A DNA stretch of 64,000 nt, taken from JAFDVL01 sp964631865. GTDB taxonomy: Bacteria > Acidobacteriota > Blastocatellia > RBC074. The DNA is taken from assembly GCA_964631865.1 (NCBI GenBank), contig CAZWAK010000002.1, positions 62,001-126,000 of the forward strand, given 5' to 3'. A model generated the notes under the pieces. It was given only the letters and a program-made list of their open reading frames with translations, did not search any database and was not told where the DNA came from. Within the stretch, counting starts at the first letter, position 1. Every line of letters starts with the position of its first letter. This document shows positions 8,598-17,667 of the stretch, piece by piece. A program made the position numbers and the translations under genes.

Positions 8598-8637
8598 AAA
8601 AGGCCGCGCGGCAGCAATGCTCGCGCGGTTTTTGTTT
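8598..8637 (+). terminator. Rho-independent terminator after the RodZ-like gene
   Basis: CCGCGCG (8604-8610) pairs with CGCGCGG (8622-8628) over an 11-nt loop and is followed by TTTTTG TTT. It lies 80 bp past the RodZ-like stop and just before guaB. Confidence 0.85.
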
Positions 8638-8653
8638 ATCGAATAAGCAAATT

Positions 8654-10120
8654 ATGTTGACTGAAAATTTACCAGAAGCCCTGACCTTCGATGACGTTTT
8701 GCTGCTGCCCGCGTTTTCGGATGTCTTACCGACCGAAACTGACACCGGCACACGGCTCACCCGCGCCATCAAGTTGAATATCCCACTGCTGAGTTCCGCG
8801 ATGGACACCGTGACGGAAAGCCCGATGGCCATTGCGATTGCGCAACAAGGCGGCATCGGCGTCATTCACAAAAACCTTTCCATCGAAACGCAACGCGACG
8901 AAGTGGACAAAGTGAAACGCTCGGAATCGGGCATGATCGTTGACCCCGTGACGATTGGGCCGGATCGTCCGCTGCGCGATGCACTCGCCTTGATGCAACG
9001 CTACAAAATCTCCGGCGTGCCCGTCGTTATTGAGCACGGCAAGCTCGTCGGCATTTTGACAAACCGCGACATTCGCTTTGAGACGAGATTAGATTTGTCT
9101 GTCGCGGAGATTATGACCAAAGACAACCTCATCACCGTTCCGGTCGGCACGACGCTGCGCGAAGCCGAAGGCATCCTGCAACGTCACCGCGTCGAAAAGC
9201 TCTTGGTCGTGGACGAGCAATATCACTTGAAAGGTCTCATCACGGTTAAAGACATTCAGAAAGCCATCAAATACCCGAACGCCGCAAAAGATGATTTAGG
9301 CCGCCTGCGCTGTGCCGCTGCCGTCGGAGCCACCGGCGATTTCCTCGAACGCGCCGCCGAACTTATCAGAGCGCGCGTGGATGTCTTGGCGATTGACACC
9401 GCACACGGCCACAGCTCGCGTGTCATCGAAGCCGTCAAAATCGTCAAGCAGCGCTTCCCCGAAGTGCAATTGATCGCCGGCAACGTCGCCACCGCCGAAG
9501 GCACGAAAGCCTTGATTGGCGCAGGTGTGGACGCCATTAAGGCCGGCATAGGGCCCGGAAGCATTTGTACAACTCGCATCGTCTCGGGCGCAGGTGTGCC
9601 GCAGATCACTGCGATTTCGGAATGTGCGAAAGCCGCTGCTGGATCGGGCGTGCCGATCATCGCGGACGGCGGCATCAAGTTTTCGGGCGACATCACGAAG
9701 GCGATTGCGGCGGGCGCGGATGCGGTGATGATCGGCTCATTGCTCGCGGGCACGGACGAATCGCCGGGCGAAATCATTTTGTATCAAGGCCGCAACTTCA
9801 AAGCTTATCGCGGCATGGGTTCCATCGGCGCGATGAAGCAAGGCAGTAAAGATCGCTATGCGCAGGAAGCCACCGAAATGGACAGCAAGCTTGTGCCCGA
9901 AGGCATTGAAGGTCGCGTCGGATACAAAGGCCCGCTCGCCGCAATGGTCGGGCAATTGATCGGCGGCTTGCGCGCGGGAATGGGCTACACCGGTTGCCAC
10001 ACGATTGAAGAGTTGAAGACGAACGCGCGCTTCATCCGCATCACCGCCGCGAGCCTGAAAGAATCGCACGTTCACGATGTTTTGATTACGAAAGAAGCGC
10101 CGAACTATCGCGCCGAATGA
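8654..10120 (+). CDS. guaB: Inosine-5'-monophosphate dehydrogenase
   Basis: IMPDH oxidises IMP to XMP with NAD+, the committed step of GMP synthesis. The 488-aa protein has the usual TIM barrel (LTFDDVLLLPAFS at the N-terminus), a paired CBS insert at about residues 95-205, and the catalytic loop GPGSICTTR with Cys305. A Met-rich YRGMGSIGAM segment and the flap sequence VPEGIEGRV follow. The reading frame is open upstream, but that stretch is the terminator of the previous gene, so the ATG at 8654 is the start. Its TGA overlaps the next gene's ATG by 4 bp. Confidence 0.97.
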   Translation: MLTENLPEALTFDDVLLLPAFSDVLPTETDTGTRLTRAIKLNIPLLSSAMDTVTESPMAIAIAQQGGIGVIHKNLSIETQRDEVDKVKRSESGMIVDPVTIGPDRPLRDALALMQRYKISGVPVVIEHGKLVGILTNRDIRFETRLDLSVAEIMTKDNLITVPVGTTLREAEGILQRHRVEKLLVVDEQYHLKGLITVKDIQKAIKYPNAAKDDLGRLRCAAAVGATGDFLERAAELIRARVDVLAIDTAHGHSSRVIEAVKIVKQRFPEVQLIAGNVATAEGTKALIGAGVDAIKAGIGPGSICTTRIVSGAGVPQITAISECAKAAAGSGVPIIADGGIKFSGDITKAIAAGADAVMIGSLLAGTDESPGEIILYQGRNFKAYRGMGSIGAMKQGSKDRYAQEATEMDSKLVPEGIEGRVGYKGPLAAMVGQLIGGLRAGMGYTGCHTIEELKTNARFIRITAASLKESHVHDVLITKEAPNYRAE

Positions 10121-12723
10121 GTTCTATGAAAAAGAAACTGCTTGCCCTTCTGCTTCTGCTGGCGCTGTTCATCGCGGCGCTCGCGGTTCAATCCAACGAA
10201 TTGCGCGATGCGAATGATGCCTGGTTCAGTGGCAATTATAGTGTGGCGTTGCAAGCCTATCTGCGGCTCTTGAAAGCACCGAACGGCGAGCAGTATGTCG
10301 AACCGATTGCCATACAGACGGGCGAGTTGTATCACACCGATGAACTCAGCACAGACGCACGCGCGCAACGATTGAGCGCCGCTGGCAAGCTGATTTCGTA
10401 TGAAACCGGCGCGCTGAAAACGCCGACGATTCGTGTCGTCGAAACAGCAGGCACAAACAAAGTCGTCGCCGAATTCGCAGGCACAGGCGCAGTCATTTCG
10501 CCTTCGGGCAAACAAGTCGCATACCTCAAACTCAAACCAAACGACGAACTCGCCAAAGCGCAAACCACGCTCGACTCCGCACAAGGCGCGGCCCGATTCG
10601 CCGCACAGCAAACCGTCAATTACCTGCAAGCCAAACACGCCGTCATCACCTTGCGCGATTTGACGACGCAGCAGGAACAGGAACTCGACACGGCAGGTTT
10701 GCTGAAAACGACGTTGGCATTTGGTGCGGATGACGAGACCCTGTACTTCGTCGGCGGACGCGATGGCGAGACGCGCCGCAACGATATTTATGCTGCGACA
10801 GCCTCTTCGCAACCCGTCGTTGTCACGGACGCAGAAGGCTTCAAAGGAGCGCCGATCATTGCGGCATCCGGCCAAGCGATACTGGTCGCGTTGTATTCCT
10901 TGAATCCCATGCCGCGCCTACCATCGTCGCAGCCGGGTCAAGCCGGGTCAGGGTTTTCGCCCGCGTTGCAACCCGTCGGGCGTTTTGGCCTCGTGGATTT
11001 GGCGACGAAGAAGCTGCGCGTCATCAATGGGCAAGCCCCTGCCCTGTCGGCGGACGGCTCCGAAGTTGCCTATCTGATGCGCGATCAGCAAAACTTTCAA
11101 TTGATGATGATGCCCGTTGCGGGCGGCGCGGAAACGACCGTTTTAAAAACGACCGACTTGCTGCAAACGCCTTCCTTCGCGCTCGATGGACAACGATTGA
11201 GTTATGCGCGGAAGCTCAAAGACGATTACGAAACCTTCCTCATCGGGCGCGATGGCAAAAACGAACAGCGCGTCTCGCGCGAGATTCAGCACAACCTGTC
11301 GCCGCGTTTTCTTTCGTCGAATCGTGTGCTGGATGTGATCGGCGAACCGCGTCATCGCCGCGCGTGGCTGTATGATTTGCAAACCGGGCAGAAGCACCAA
11401 CTCTTTCACAACAACACGGTGCGCACGATTTCGCCGGAATACGATTGGCAAATCTCGCCCGATGGCACGCGAGTGTTGATCCAAGCTGACCGCGACGGCG
11501 ACACGGTTTCGCCCGAACGAGGCTTGTACCTCGTGCATCTGGATCGCAAAGTCACGAAGGCCGAGTTGATCGCGCGGCTCGAAAAAAATCTTGCGGCGGA
11601 ATTGGCGTTGCAGAGCGAAGGCAAACGCATCTTCGCGCCGATTGCGAGCGATGTGCAGCGCGTGGTTTCGCAAGCTTCTGTGAACCGTGTCTACGAATAT
11701 CAAAAGGCGCTCTTCGACTTCGATTCCAAACACATCACGCGACCGGGCAATAAACTGGCGATTGAATATTTGTACGAGACCTACAAATCGTTTGGCTACG
11801 AGCCAGTGAAACAATGCTTCGATGTGCGCAGCGCAGCGGGCGGCAAGACGTGCAATGTGTATGCGACTTTGCGCGGCACAGAAAACCCCGAACTCGTGTA
11901 CATCATCGGCAGCCATTTCGATTCCGTCCCTGCTGGCCCCGGCGCAGACGATGATTCGTCGGGCACTGCCGCCTTGCTCGAAGCCGCGCGAATGCTGGCG
12001 AAAACGCCACAAGCCGCGACCATCATTTTTATTTCGTACACGGGCGAAGAAGGCGGCTTGCTTGGCAGTCGTGAATTTGTGCGGCAAGCCGTCGCCAACA
12101 AAATGAAAATCATCGGCGTGCTCAACAACGATATGATTGGCTGGGCGAACGATCATCGGTTGGACAACACGATTCGTTACTCGAACACAGGCATCCGCGA
12201 CATCGAACACGCCGCCGCGATGCAGTTCACGAAGCTCATCACGTACGACGCGCGCTGGCATCGCGGCACGGACGCGACGGCGTTTTTTGAAGTCTACGGC
12301 GACATCATCGGCGGCATCGGCTCGTATCCTGTGCTCGGCAATCCGCATTACCATCAAGCGACCGATTTGCTCGAAGGCATCAATCATCAGCTTGTTGTGG
12401 AAACGAGCAAAACCGCGACGGCCACGATGATGATGCTCGCGTCGAGTCCCGCGCCTGTGAAGGATTTGAAGGTTGTGAGCTTTGACGGCAGGACGGCAGA
12501 ACTTGCGTGGACGGCGTCGCCGGAAAAAAGCGTGAAGCATTACGTCGTAGCTTACGGCACAGACGAAGCGCGGCTGAAGCAAGTGAAAGTCAGCGCGCCG
12601 AAAGTCACGCTCAAAGATGCGAAGCCCGGCATGACGATCAAAGTGAAAGCCGTGCATACCAAAGGATTGGAAGGTTGGGATTGGGCGCGTGTGAAACTCC
12701 CTGCCGCCGCCCCGCAACCTTGA
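10117..12723 (+). CDS. Secreted or membrane-anchored M28-family metallopeptidase with beta-propeller and FN3-like domains
   Basis: The 868-aa protein has an N-terminal hydrophobic signal/anchor (about residues 5-25) and a TPR-like start. A long TolB/WD40-like repeat region with many DG turns runs to about residue 480. A zinc aminopeptidase domain has metal ligands in GSHFDS (His600, Asp602), GADDDSSG (about 609-616) and GEEGG (Glu644/645). A C-terminal FN3-like domain follows. M28 enzymes trim peptides with two zinc ions. It overlaps guaB by ATGA, which implies coupling of two functionally unrelated genes. The substrate is unknown. Confidence 0.85.
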   Translation: MSSMKKKLLALLLLLALFIAALAVQSNELRDANDAWFSGNYSVALQAYLRLLKAPNGEQYVEPIAIQTGELYHTDELSTDARAQRLSAAGKLISYETGALKTPTIRVVETAGTNKVVAEFAGTGAVISPSGKQVAYLKLKPNDELAKAQTTLDSAQGAARFAAQQTVNYLQAKHAVITLRDLTTQQEQELDTAGLLKTTLAFGADDETLYFVGGRDGETRRNDIYAATASSQPVVVTDAEGFKGAPIIAASGQAILVALYSLNPMPRLPSSQPGQAGSGFSPALQPVGRFGLVDLATKKLRVINGQAPALSADGSEVAYLMRDQQNFQLMMMPVAGGAETTVLKTTDLLQTPSFALDGQRLSYARKLKDDYETFLIGRDGKNEQRVSREIQHNLSPRFLSSNRVLDVIGEPRHRRAWLYDLQTGQKHQLFHNNTVRTISPEYDWQISPDGTRVLIQADRDGDTVSPERGLYLVHLDRKVTKAELIARLEKNLAAELALQSEGKRIFAPIASDVQRVVSQASVNRVYEYQKALFDFDSKHITRPGNKLAIEYLYETYKSFGYEPVKQCFDVRSAAGGKTCNVYATLRGTENPELVYIIGSHFDSVPAGPGADDDSSGTAALLEAARMLAKTPQAATIIFISYTGEEGGLLGSREFVRQAVANKMKIIGVLNNDMIGWANDHRLDNTIRYSNTGIRDIEHAAAMQFTKLITYDARWHRGTDATAFFEVYGDIIGGIGSYPVLGNPHYHQATDLLEGINHQLVVETSKTATATMMMLASSPAPVKDLKVVSFDGRTAELAWTASPEKSVKHYVVAYGTDEARLKQVKVSAPKVTLKDAKPGMTIKVKAVHTKGLEGWDWARVKLPAAAPQP

Positions 12724-12764
12724 GGACGAGGTCAAACGCGCTATAAATCTTTCTTATCACCTTA

Positions 12765-12792
12765 TTGCAATCGTTTCGGCTTCGTCTATAAT
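12765..12792 (+). promoter_or_regulatory. Sigma70-like promoter of hppA
   Basis: TTGCAA (12765-12770) and a perfect TATAAT (12787-12792) with a 16-bp spacer lie about 60 bp before the hppA ATG. Confidence 0.7.
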
Positions 12793-12852
12793 GCCGCATT
12801 CTGTACATCCCGCTATTCTGGAAACTTTCCATCAACTAGAGGTCCTAAAATT

Positions 12853-15312
12853 ATGATTCGTGACATTGGAGGCGTAGCGGAATGCCTACGCCGCTCAAAA
12901 CAATTTCTGTTCACCCTTTCCCTCCTCATCATCAACTCCCTGACAATTCTGGCACAAGAACACAAAGGCGGCGGCGAAGCCAGTCTGGTCTTGCCTGATC
13001 TCTCTACCGTCAGTTTTCTCGGCATCAACGGGCATACGTTGTTGCTGGGCGGCTTGGTGGTCAGTGCGCTGGGCATGGTGTTTGGCTTAATGATCTACAA
13101 CCAACTGAAAAACATGCCGGTGCATAAATCCATGCTGGAGATTTCCGAATTGATTTATGAGACCTGCAAAACCTATCTCATCACGCAAGGCAAATTCATT
13201 CTGATCCTTGAAGCGTTTATTGCCGTCATCATCGTGCTGTATTTCGGTGTGCTGTCGGGCTTGGGCGTAATGCGCGTCATCATCATTTTGTTGTTCAGTT
13301 TGGTCGGCATTGCGGGCAGCTACGGCGTCGCGTGGTTTGGCATTCGCGTGAATACGTTTGCCAACTCGCGCACCGCGTTTGCTTCGCTTGGCGGCAAGCC
13401 GTATCCGATTTATGCCATCCCGCTCAAAGCCGGAATGAGCATCGGCATGCTGCTGATCTCGGTCGAGTTGCTGATTATGCTGTTCATTTTGCTCTTCGTG
13501 CCGGGCGATTACGCGGGGCCGTGCTTCATCGGTTTTGCGATTGGCGAATCGTTGGGCGCGGCGGCCTTGCGGATCGCGGGCGGCATCTTCACGAAGATTG
13601 CGGACATCGGCTCGGACTTGATGAAGATCGTCTTCAAGATTAAAGAAGACGACGCGCGCAATCCGGGCGTGATCGCGGATTGCACGGGCGACAACGCGGG
13701 CGATTCCGTCGGCCCCTCGGCGGACGGCTTTGAAACCTACGGCGTGACGGGCGTGGCGCTGATCTCGTTCATCCTGCTCGCCGTGACGGATACAACCGTA
13801 CAAGTGCAATTGCTCGTCTGGATTTTCGTGATGCGCATTATGATGGTCATTGCCTCGGCGGGTTCGTACTTCATCAACGAAGCGTTTGCCAAAGGCAAAT
13901 ATGGCAACTCGGACGAAATGAATTTTGAAAAGCCGTTGACGAGTTTAGTCATGATCACGTCGGTGGTTTCCATCATCCTGACGTTCGTGGTTTCGTATTT
14001 GATCGTTCCGACGCTGGGCGGTGACGCTTCATTGTGGTGGAAACTTTCGATCATCATTTCATGCGGCACAGCAGCGGGCGCGATCATTCCCGAACTGGTC
14101 AAAGTTTTCACGTCCACTGAATCGCGGCACGTTGCTGAGGTTGTCACGTCCTCGAAAGAAGGCGGCCCGTCGCTGAATATTCTGTCAGGTTTAGTCGCAG
14201 GAAATTTCTCGTCGTATTGGCTGGGCATCGCCATCGTAATTTTGATGGCGATTGCGGCTGGCGTCAGCACCTATGGACTCGCGGCCTTGATGGCGGCTCC
14301 AGCAGTGTTCGCGTTTGGTCTCGTGGCCTTCGGTTTCCTCGGCATGGGGCCGGTCACGATTGCGGTGGACTCGTATGGCCCGGTGACGGACAACGCGCAA
14401 TCGGTGTATGAATTATCTTTGATCGAACAAGTGCCGAACGTTGAAGCACAGGTCAAAAATGATTACGGGATGCTGGTGAAATTTGATCGCGCGAAACATC
14501 TGCTCGAAGAAAACGACGGCGCGGGCAACACGTTCAAAGCCACCGCAAAACCTGTGCTGATCGGCACGGCAGTCGTCGGCGCAACCACGATGATCTTCTC
14601 GATCATTCAAGTGTTGCGCGCAGAAGCCACGTCGGAAGCGGCATTTTTTGAAAGCCTCTCGTTGCTGAATCCGCTGTTCCTGCTCGGCTTGGTCACAGGC
14701 GGCGCGATTATCTATTGGTTCACGGGCGCGTCCACGCAAGCCGTGACGACGGGTGCGTATCGCGCGGTTGAATTCATCAAAGCCAACATCAAGCTCGAAG
14801 GCATTGAGAAAGCTTCGGTGACGGACAGTAAAAAGGTCGTCGAGATTTGTACGCAATACGCGCAAAAAGGCATGTTCAATATCTTCCTGACCGTGTTCTT
14901 CTCGTCGCTCGCCTTCGCGCTCGTTGATCCGTATTTCTTCATCGGCTACCTGATTTCGATTGCGCTCTTTGGTTTGTATCAGGCGATCTTCATGGCCAAT
15001 GCGGGCGGCGCTTGGGACAATGCCAAGAAGATTGTCGAAGTCGAATTGAAAGCCAAAGGCACGCCGCTGCACGATGCGACGGTCGTCGGCGACACGGTGG
15101 GCGATCCGTTCAAAGACACGTCTTCCGTAGCGATGAACCCGGTCATCAAGTTCACGACGCTGTTCGGATTGTTGGCGGTCGAATTAGGCTTGAAGCTCGG
15201 ACAAAGTCAGGGTGCGGGCATCAACCGCGTGCTGGCCGCAATCTTCTTTCTGGTGTCAGCCTTTTTCGTCTGGCGGTCGTTCTACGGCATGCGGATTGGC
15301 TCAGAGAAGTAA
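12853..15312 (+). CDS. hppA: Membrane-bound inorganic pyrophosphatase (ion-translocating)
   Basis: The enzyme couples PPi hydrolysis to H+ or Na+ export. The 819-aa protein is hydrophobic throughout, with about 16 membrane segments. It carries the signature CTGDNAGDSVGPSADGFE (from residue 277), the DDARNPGVIAD segment just before it, and late motifs GAWDNAKK and DTVGDPFKDTSS. At the position that separates K+-dependent (Ala) from K+-independent (Lys) enzymes it has Lys (GNTFKATAK, Lys562), which suggests the K+-independent class. Ion specificity cannot be read from this alone. A signal-like hydrophobic N-terminus precedes the first core helix. Confidence 0.95.
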   Translation: MIRDIGGVAECLRRSKQFLFTLSLLIINSLTILAQEHKGGGEASLVLPDLSTVSFLGINGHTLLLGGLVVSALGMVFGLMIYNQLKNMPVHKSMLEISELIYETCKTYLITQGKFILILEAFIAVIIVLYFGVLSGLGVMRVIIILLFSLVGIAGSYGVAWFGIRVNTFANSRTAFASLGGKPYPIYAIPLKAGMSIGMLLISVELLIMLFILLFVPGDYAGPCFIGFAIGESLGAAALRIAGGIFTKIADIGSDLMKIVFKIKEDDARNPGVIADCTGDNAGDSVGPSADGFETYGVTGVALISFILLAVTDTTVQVQLLVWIFVMRIMMVIASAGSYFINEAFAKGKYGNSDEMNFEKPLTSLVMITSVVSIILTFVVSYLIVPTLGGDASLWWKLSIIISCGTAAGAIIPELVKVFTSTESRHVAEVVTSSKEGGPSLNILSGLVAGNFSSYWLGIAIVILMAIAAGVSTYGLAALMAAPAVFAFGLVAFGFLGMGPVTIAVDSYGPVTDNAQSVYELSLIEQVPNVEAQVKNDYGMLVKFDRAKHLLEENDGAGNTFKATAKPVLIGTAVVGATTMIFSIIQVLRAEATSEAAFFESLSLLNPLFLLGLVTGGAIIYWFTGASTQAVTTGAYRAVEFIKANIKLEGIEKASVTDSKKVVEICTQYAQKGMFNIFLTVFFSSLAFALVDPYFFIGYLISIALFGLYQAIFMANAGGAWDNAKKIVEVELKAKGTPLHDATVVGDTVGDPFKDTSSVAMNPVIKFTTLFGLLAVELGLKLGQSQGAGINRVLAAIFFLVSAFFVWRSFYGMRIGSEK

Positions 15313-15338
15313 GCGCAGAAATTGCTACGTTCACAGAA

Positions 15339-15377
15339 ACGCCCGTGTTGATTGGTTCAATCGCACGGGCGTTGTGT
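15339..15377 (+). terminator. Probable terminator hairpin after hppA
   Basis: ACGCCCGTG (15339-15347) pairs perfectly with CACGGGCGT (15364-15372), followed by TGTGTTGT. The T-tract is poor, so it is a moderate call. Confidence 0.6.
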
Positions 15378-15397
15378 TGTCTGCGAATGGCGGTTCA

Positions 15398-15497
15398 ATT
15401 CTTCCTTCTTCATTCTTTTTGTGGGTAAGCAGTCGAAAGCGTAATTCCTCCCGCTTAGAAATGAAGAGGGAAAAATGAAGAAGGAAGAATGAGAGAT
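15398..15497. repeat. Heptamer-repeat inverted repeat (ATTCTTC / GAAGAAT words)
   Basis: The left arm reads ATTCTTC CTTCTTC ATTCTTT (15398-15418). The right arm reads GAAGAGG GAAAAAT GAAGAAG GAAGAAT GAGAGAT (15463-15497), in exact 7-bp register. Sixteen bases of the arms are perfectly complementary. It fills the gap between convergent hppA and holB and ends 11 bp from the holB stop. Confidence 0.85.
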
Positions 15498-15507
15498 CGT
15501 TCGCTGT

Positions 15508-16497
15508 TCAAGCAGCGAGGGCGAGCAAAGTGGCTTCGGTGGCAACCTGCCGATTGATGTTGATGGTCAAATTGCGGCGCAGTTCGTCGAACTTAGCAAT
15601 CCATTCCAGCAGGCGCGCGAGGCCGATTTTTTCCGCCAACGATTGCAGCCGATCTGTGACATCGGTGTTGACGACATTCGCATCTGCTCCATTGGCTGCG
15701 ACGAGAAACACATCGCGCAACACATTCAGCAACAAGTTCAGCATCCGCTCAAACACCTCGCGTTCCTGCTTGCCGTAATGCTCGGCGGCTTTCAGCAAGC
15801 GATATTTGTTGTTGCCTGCCGCAAGCAATTCCAACAGCTCCAACATCTCGCGGCGTTCGCGGCGATAGTCGGAAAGATCAATCGCCGTTGCTTGCCCGAT
15901 GCGTCCGCCCGTCAAGCGCGCCAGCAATTGCGTGTCGGGCGTCGCGCGCGGCACAATCTTTGCTAAATACGCTTCCATTTCAGCAATCGAAAGCGGCGCA
16001 AAATTCAGTCGTTGCGCGCGGGAGCGAATCGTCGGCAACAACGCATCAGGCCGCGACGTGAGCAAAATAATTGTGGAAGTCGGCGGCGGTTCTTCGAGCG
16101 TTTTGAGCAAGGAATTCGCGGCTTCTTCGCGCAAGCGGTCTGCCTCATCAATCAAAAAGAACCGCTGCTTTCCTTCGCGTGGTCGCACTTGCACATCGTT
16201 GGTCAAGGCGCGCGTCTGCGCGATTTTGATGTACGCGCCGTCGGGTTGAATCGTCACGACATCGCTGTACGAATTGCTTTGAATGCGTTCGCAAACCGGG
16301 CAGGCATCGCAACTGTCGTCGCGCGATGGCGAAGGCTTCTGACAATTGACAGCTTTGGCGAGCGCGAGTGCGAACTGTCGTTTGCCGACGCCTTCTGCAC
16401 CCGCAAAAATCAATGTCATCCCCAAATCGCCGCGCCGCAGCAGGCGTTGCAGAATTTGTTTGTTGTGCTCGTTGCCGATGAGAGTGGAGAAAGACAT
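15508..16497 (-). CDS. holB: DNA polymerase III delta' subunit
   Basis: Delta' is part of the clamp loader that places the beta clamp (dnaN, also in this window) on DNA. The 329-aa protein has the P-loop-like GAEGVGKR (residues 33-40), a Cys zinc module (CDACPVC preceded by a Cys in AVNC), LIDEADRL in Walker B position, NSLLKTLEEPP and the SRAQ sensor. The P-loop retains Lys, and delta' proteins usually do not hydrolyse ATP. It is 24 bp downstream of tmk on the same strand, a common pairing. Confidence 0.94.
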   Translation of the reverse strand: MSFSTLIGNEHNKQILQRLLRRGDLGMTLIFAGAEGVGKRQFALALAKAVNCQKPSPSRDDSCDACPVCERIQSNSYSDVVTIQPDGAYIKIAQTRALTNDVQVRPREGKQRFFLIDEADRLREEAANSLLKTLEEPPPTSTIILLTSRPDALLPTIRSRAQRLNFAPLSIAEMEAYLAKIVPRATPDTQLLARLTGGRIGQATAIDLSDYRRERREMLELLELLAAGNNKYRLLKAAEHYGKQEREVFERMLNLLLNVLRDVFLVAANGADANVVNTDVTDRLQSLAEKIGLARLLEWIAKFDELRRNLTININRQVATEATLLALAA

Positions 16498-16521
16498 ACG
16501 GGGCGAAAGCGGTCTATAAAC

Positions 16522-17172
16522 TCAGATGATTCCTCGCAACGCTTCGGTCACCAGCGGTCGCACGGCTTCGATGGAGCCGGAAGCAGGGATGATGCGAAAG
16601 CGGTTGGGTTCTTGTCGGGCTAATTCCAAATAGGCTTGGCGCACGCGCTCGTGAAATTCCTGCGGTTCGCGATCCAACCGATCTGCCTCCGCTTCGGCGG
16701 GATTGTCTGTGGAGTCCCCGCCGCGCCGATGAATGCGCTCCATCCCCGTCGCCACATCAATCTCGAAGAGCAGCGTCAAATCTGGCTTGAGTCCGCCCGT
16801 CGCCAGGTCATTGAGTTGTTTGATGAGCGTCAGATCGAAGCCGCGTCCGTAGCCTTGATAGACCGTCGTTGCATCGTAAAAGCGATCACTCAGCACGAGT
16901 AACCCTTTGGCCAAATTCGGCGCAATAACTTCGCGCACATGTTGCGCGCGGTCGGCGGTGTACAACAAGAGTTCTGCTAAAGGATCAACGGAATGACGCG
17001 ACACATTGAGCAAAGCCGCGCGGATCATTTTGCCGAGTTCCGTGCCGCCGGGTTCGCGGGTCGAGACGAAAGGAATGCTGTGACTGATGAGGATGCGTTC
17101 GAGCAGGCGCAGTTGGGTAGTCTTCCCACAACCGTCAATGCCCTCGAACGTTATGAGCTTGCCGCGCGTCAT
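16522..17172 (-). CDS. tmk: Thymidylate kinase
   Basis: Phosphorylates dTMP to dTDP. The 216-aa protein has the P-loop FEGIDGCGKTTQ (residues 8-19), the DR(F/Y) motif in LSDRFYDATTVYQGYGRG, and STREPGGTELG for dTMP binding. Length is normal. It lies 30 bp downstream of hfq and just upstream of holB, so hfq-tmk-holB is probably one transcript. Confidence 0.96.
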   Translation of the reverse strand: MTRGKLITFEGIDGCGKTTQLRLLERILISHSIPFVSTREPGGTELGKMIRAALLNVSRHSVDPLAELLLYTADRAQHVREVIAPNLAKGLLVLSDRFYDATTVYQGYGRGFDLTLIKQLNDLATGGLKPDLTLLFEIDVATGMERIHRRGGDSTDNPAEAEADRLDREPQEFHERVRQAYLELARQEPNRFRIIPASGSIEAVRPLVTEALRGII

Positions 17173-17202
17173 TGTGCCTGATTGTTTCTCTCACTGGTGA
17201 GC

Positions 17203-17526
17203 TTACCCACCTTGTGTTCCGCCGTTGGGGGCAGGGGGAGCAGCCGGAGGAGGTGGCGGGGGAGGCGCGCTACTACTTTGCTGATGTCCTCCACCATAAT
17301 GACCGTGCTGCACTGCGCCGCGTGGGACGGAGATCGTCGAAATCGCGTGTTTGAAAATCAACTGTTCCAAATTGCCAGACTCCAAAACGACTGAGAATTT
17401 GTCAAAGCTGCGAATTCGTCCAGTGAGTTTTACGCCGCCGATTAAGTAGATCGTCACATTAATGCGATCTCGACGCAGCGTATTCAAAAAACCGTCTTGA
17501 ACGTTTTGAGATGCTTGGGTATCCAT
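17203..17526 (-). CDS. hfq: RNA chaperone Hfq with Pro/Gly-rich tail
   Basis: The Sm fold is clear at residues 9-70. Sm1 reads INVTIYLIGGVKLTGRIRSFD, and Sm2 reads LIFKHAISTI with the diagnostic KHA. Hfq hexamers bind sRNAs and A-rich mRNA ends. After about residue 72 the protein turns into a low-complexity tail with His/Gly, a Ser run, about eight Pro in PPPPPPP and a GGTQGG end, giving 107 aa. AGAGAGG lies about 10 nt before the ATG. Confidence 0.93.
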   Translation of the reverse strand: MDTQASQNVQDGFLNTLRRDRINVTIYLIGGVKLTGRIRSFDKFSVVLESGNLEQLIFKHAISTISVPRGAVQHGHYGGGHQQSSSAPPPPPPPAAPPAPNGGTQGG

Positions 17527-17667
17527 GGCTTAAGCCTCTCTCGTGGCAGTTTGTTAATTCGTTTGTTAATAATCCATCCGGGGCACCGAAGGTGACAGCG
17601 GCGTATCTTAACCGAAACACTAGGTTGTGGCTACTAATTATTTGCCGGGCGGGTAAAAGTTCGCAAT

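Noticed and set aside
11143..12735. A 530-codon minus-strand frame opposite the M28 peptidase
   Set aside because: Antisense shadow; the plus-strand frame carries the zinc ligands and the signal peptide.
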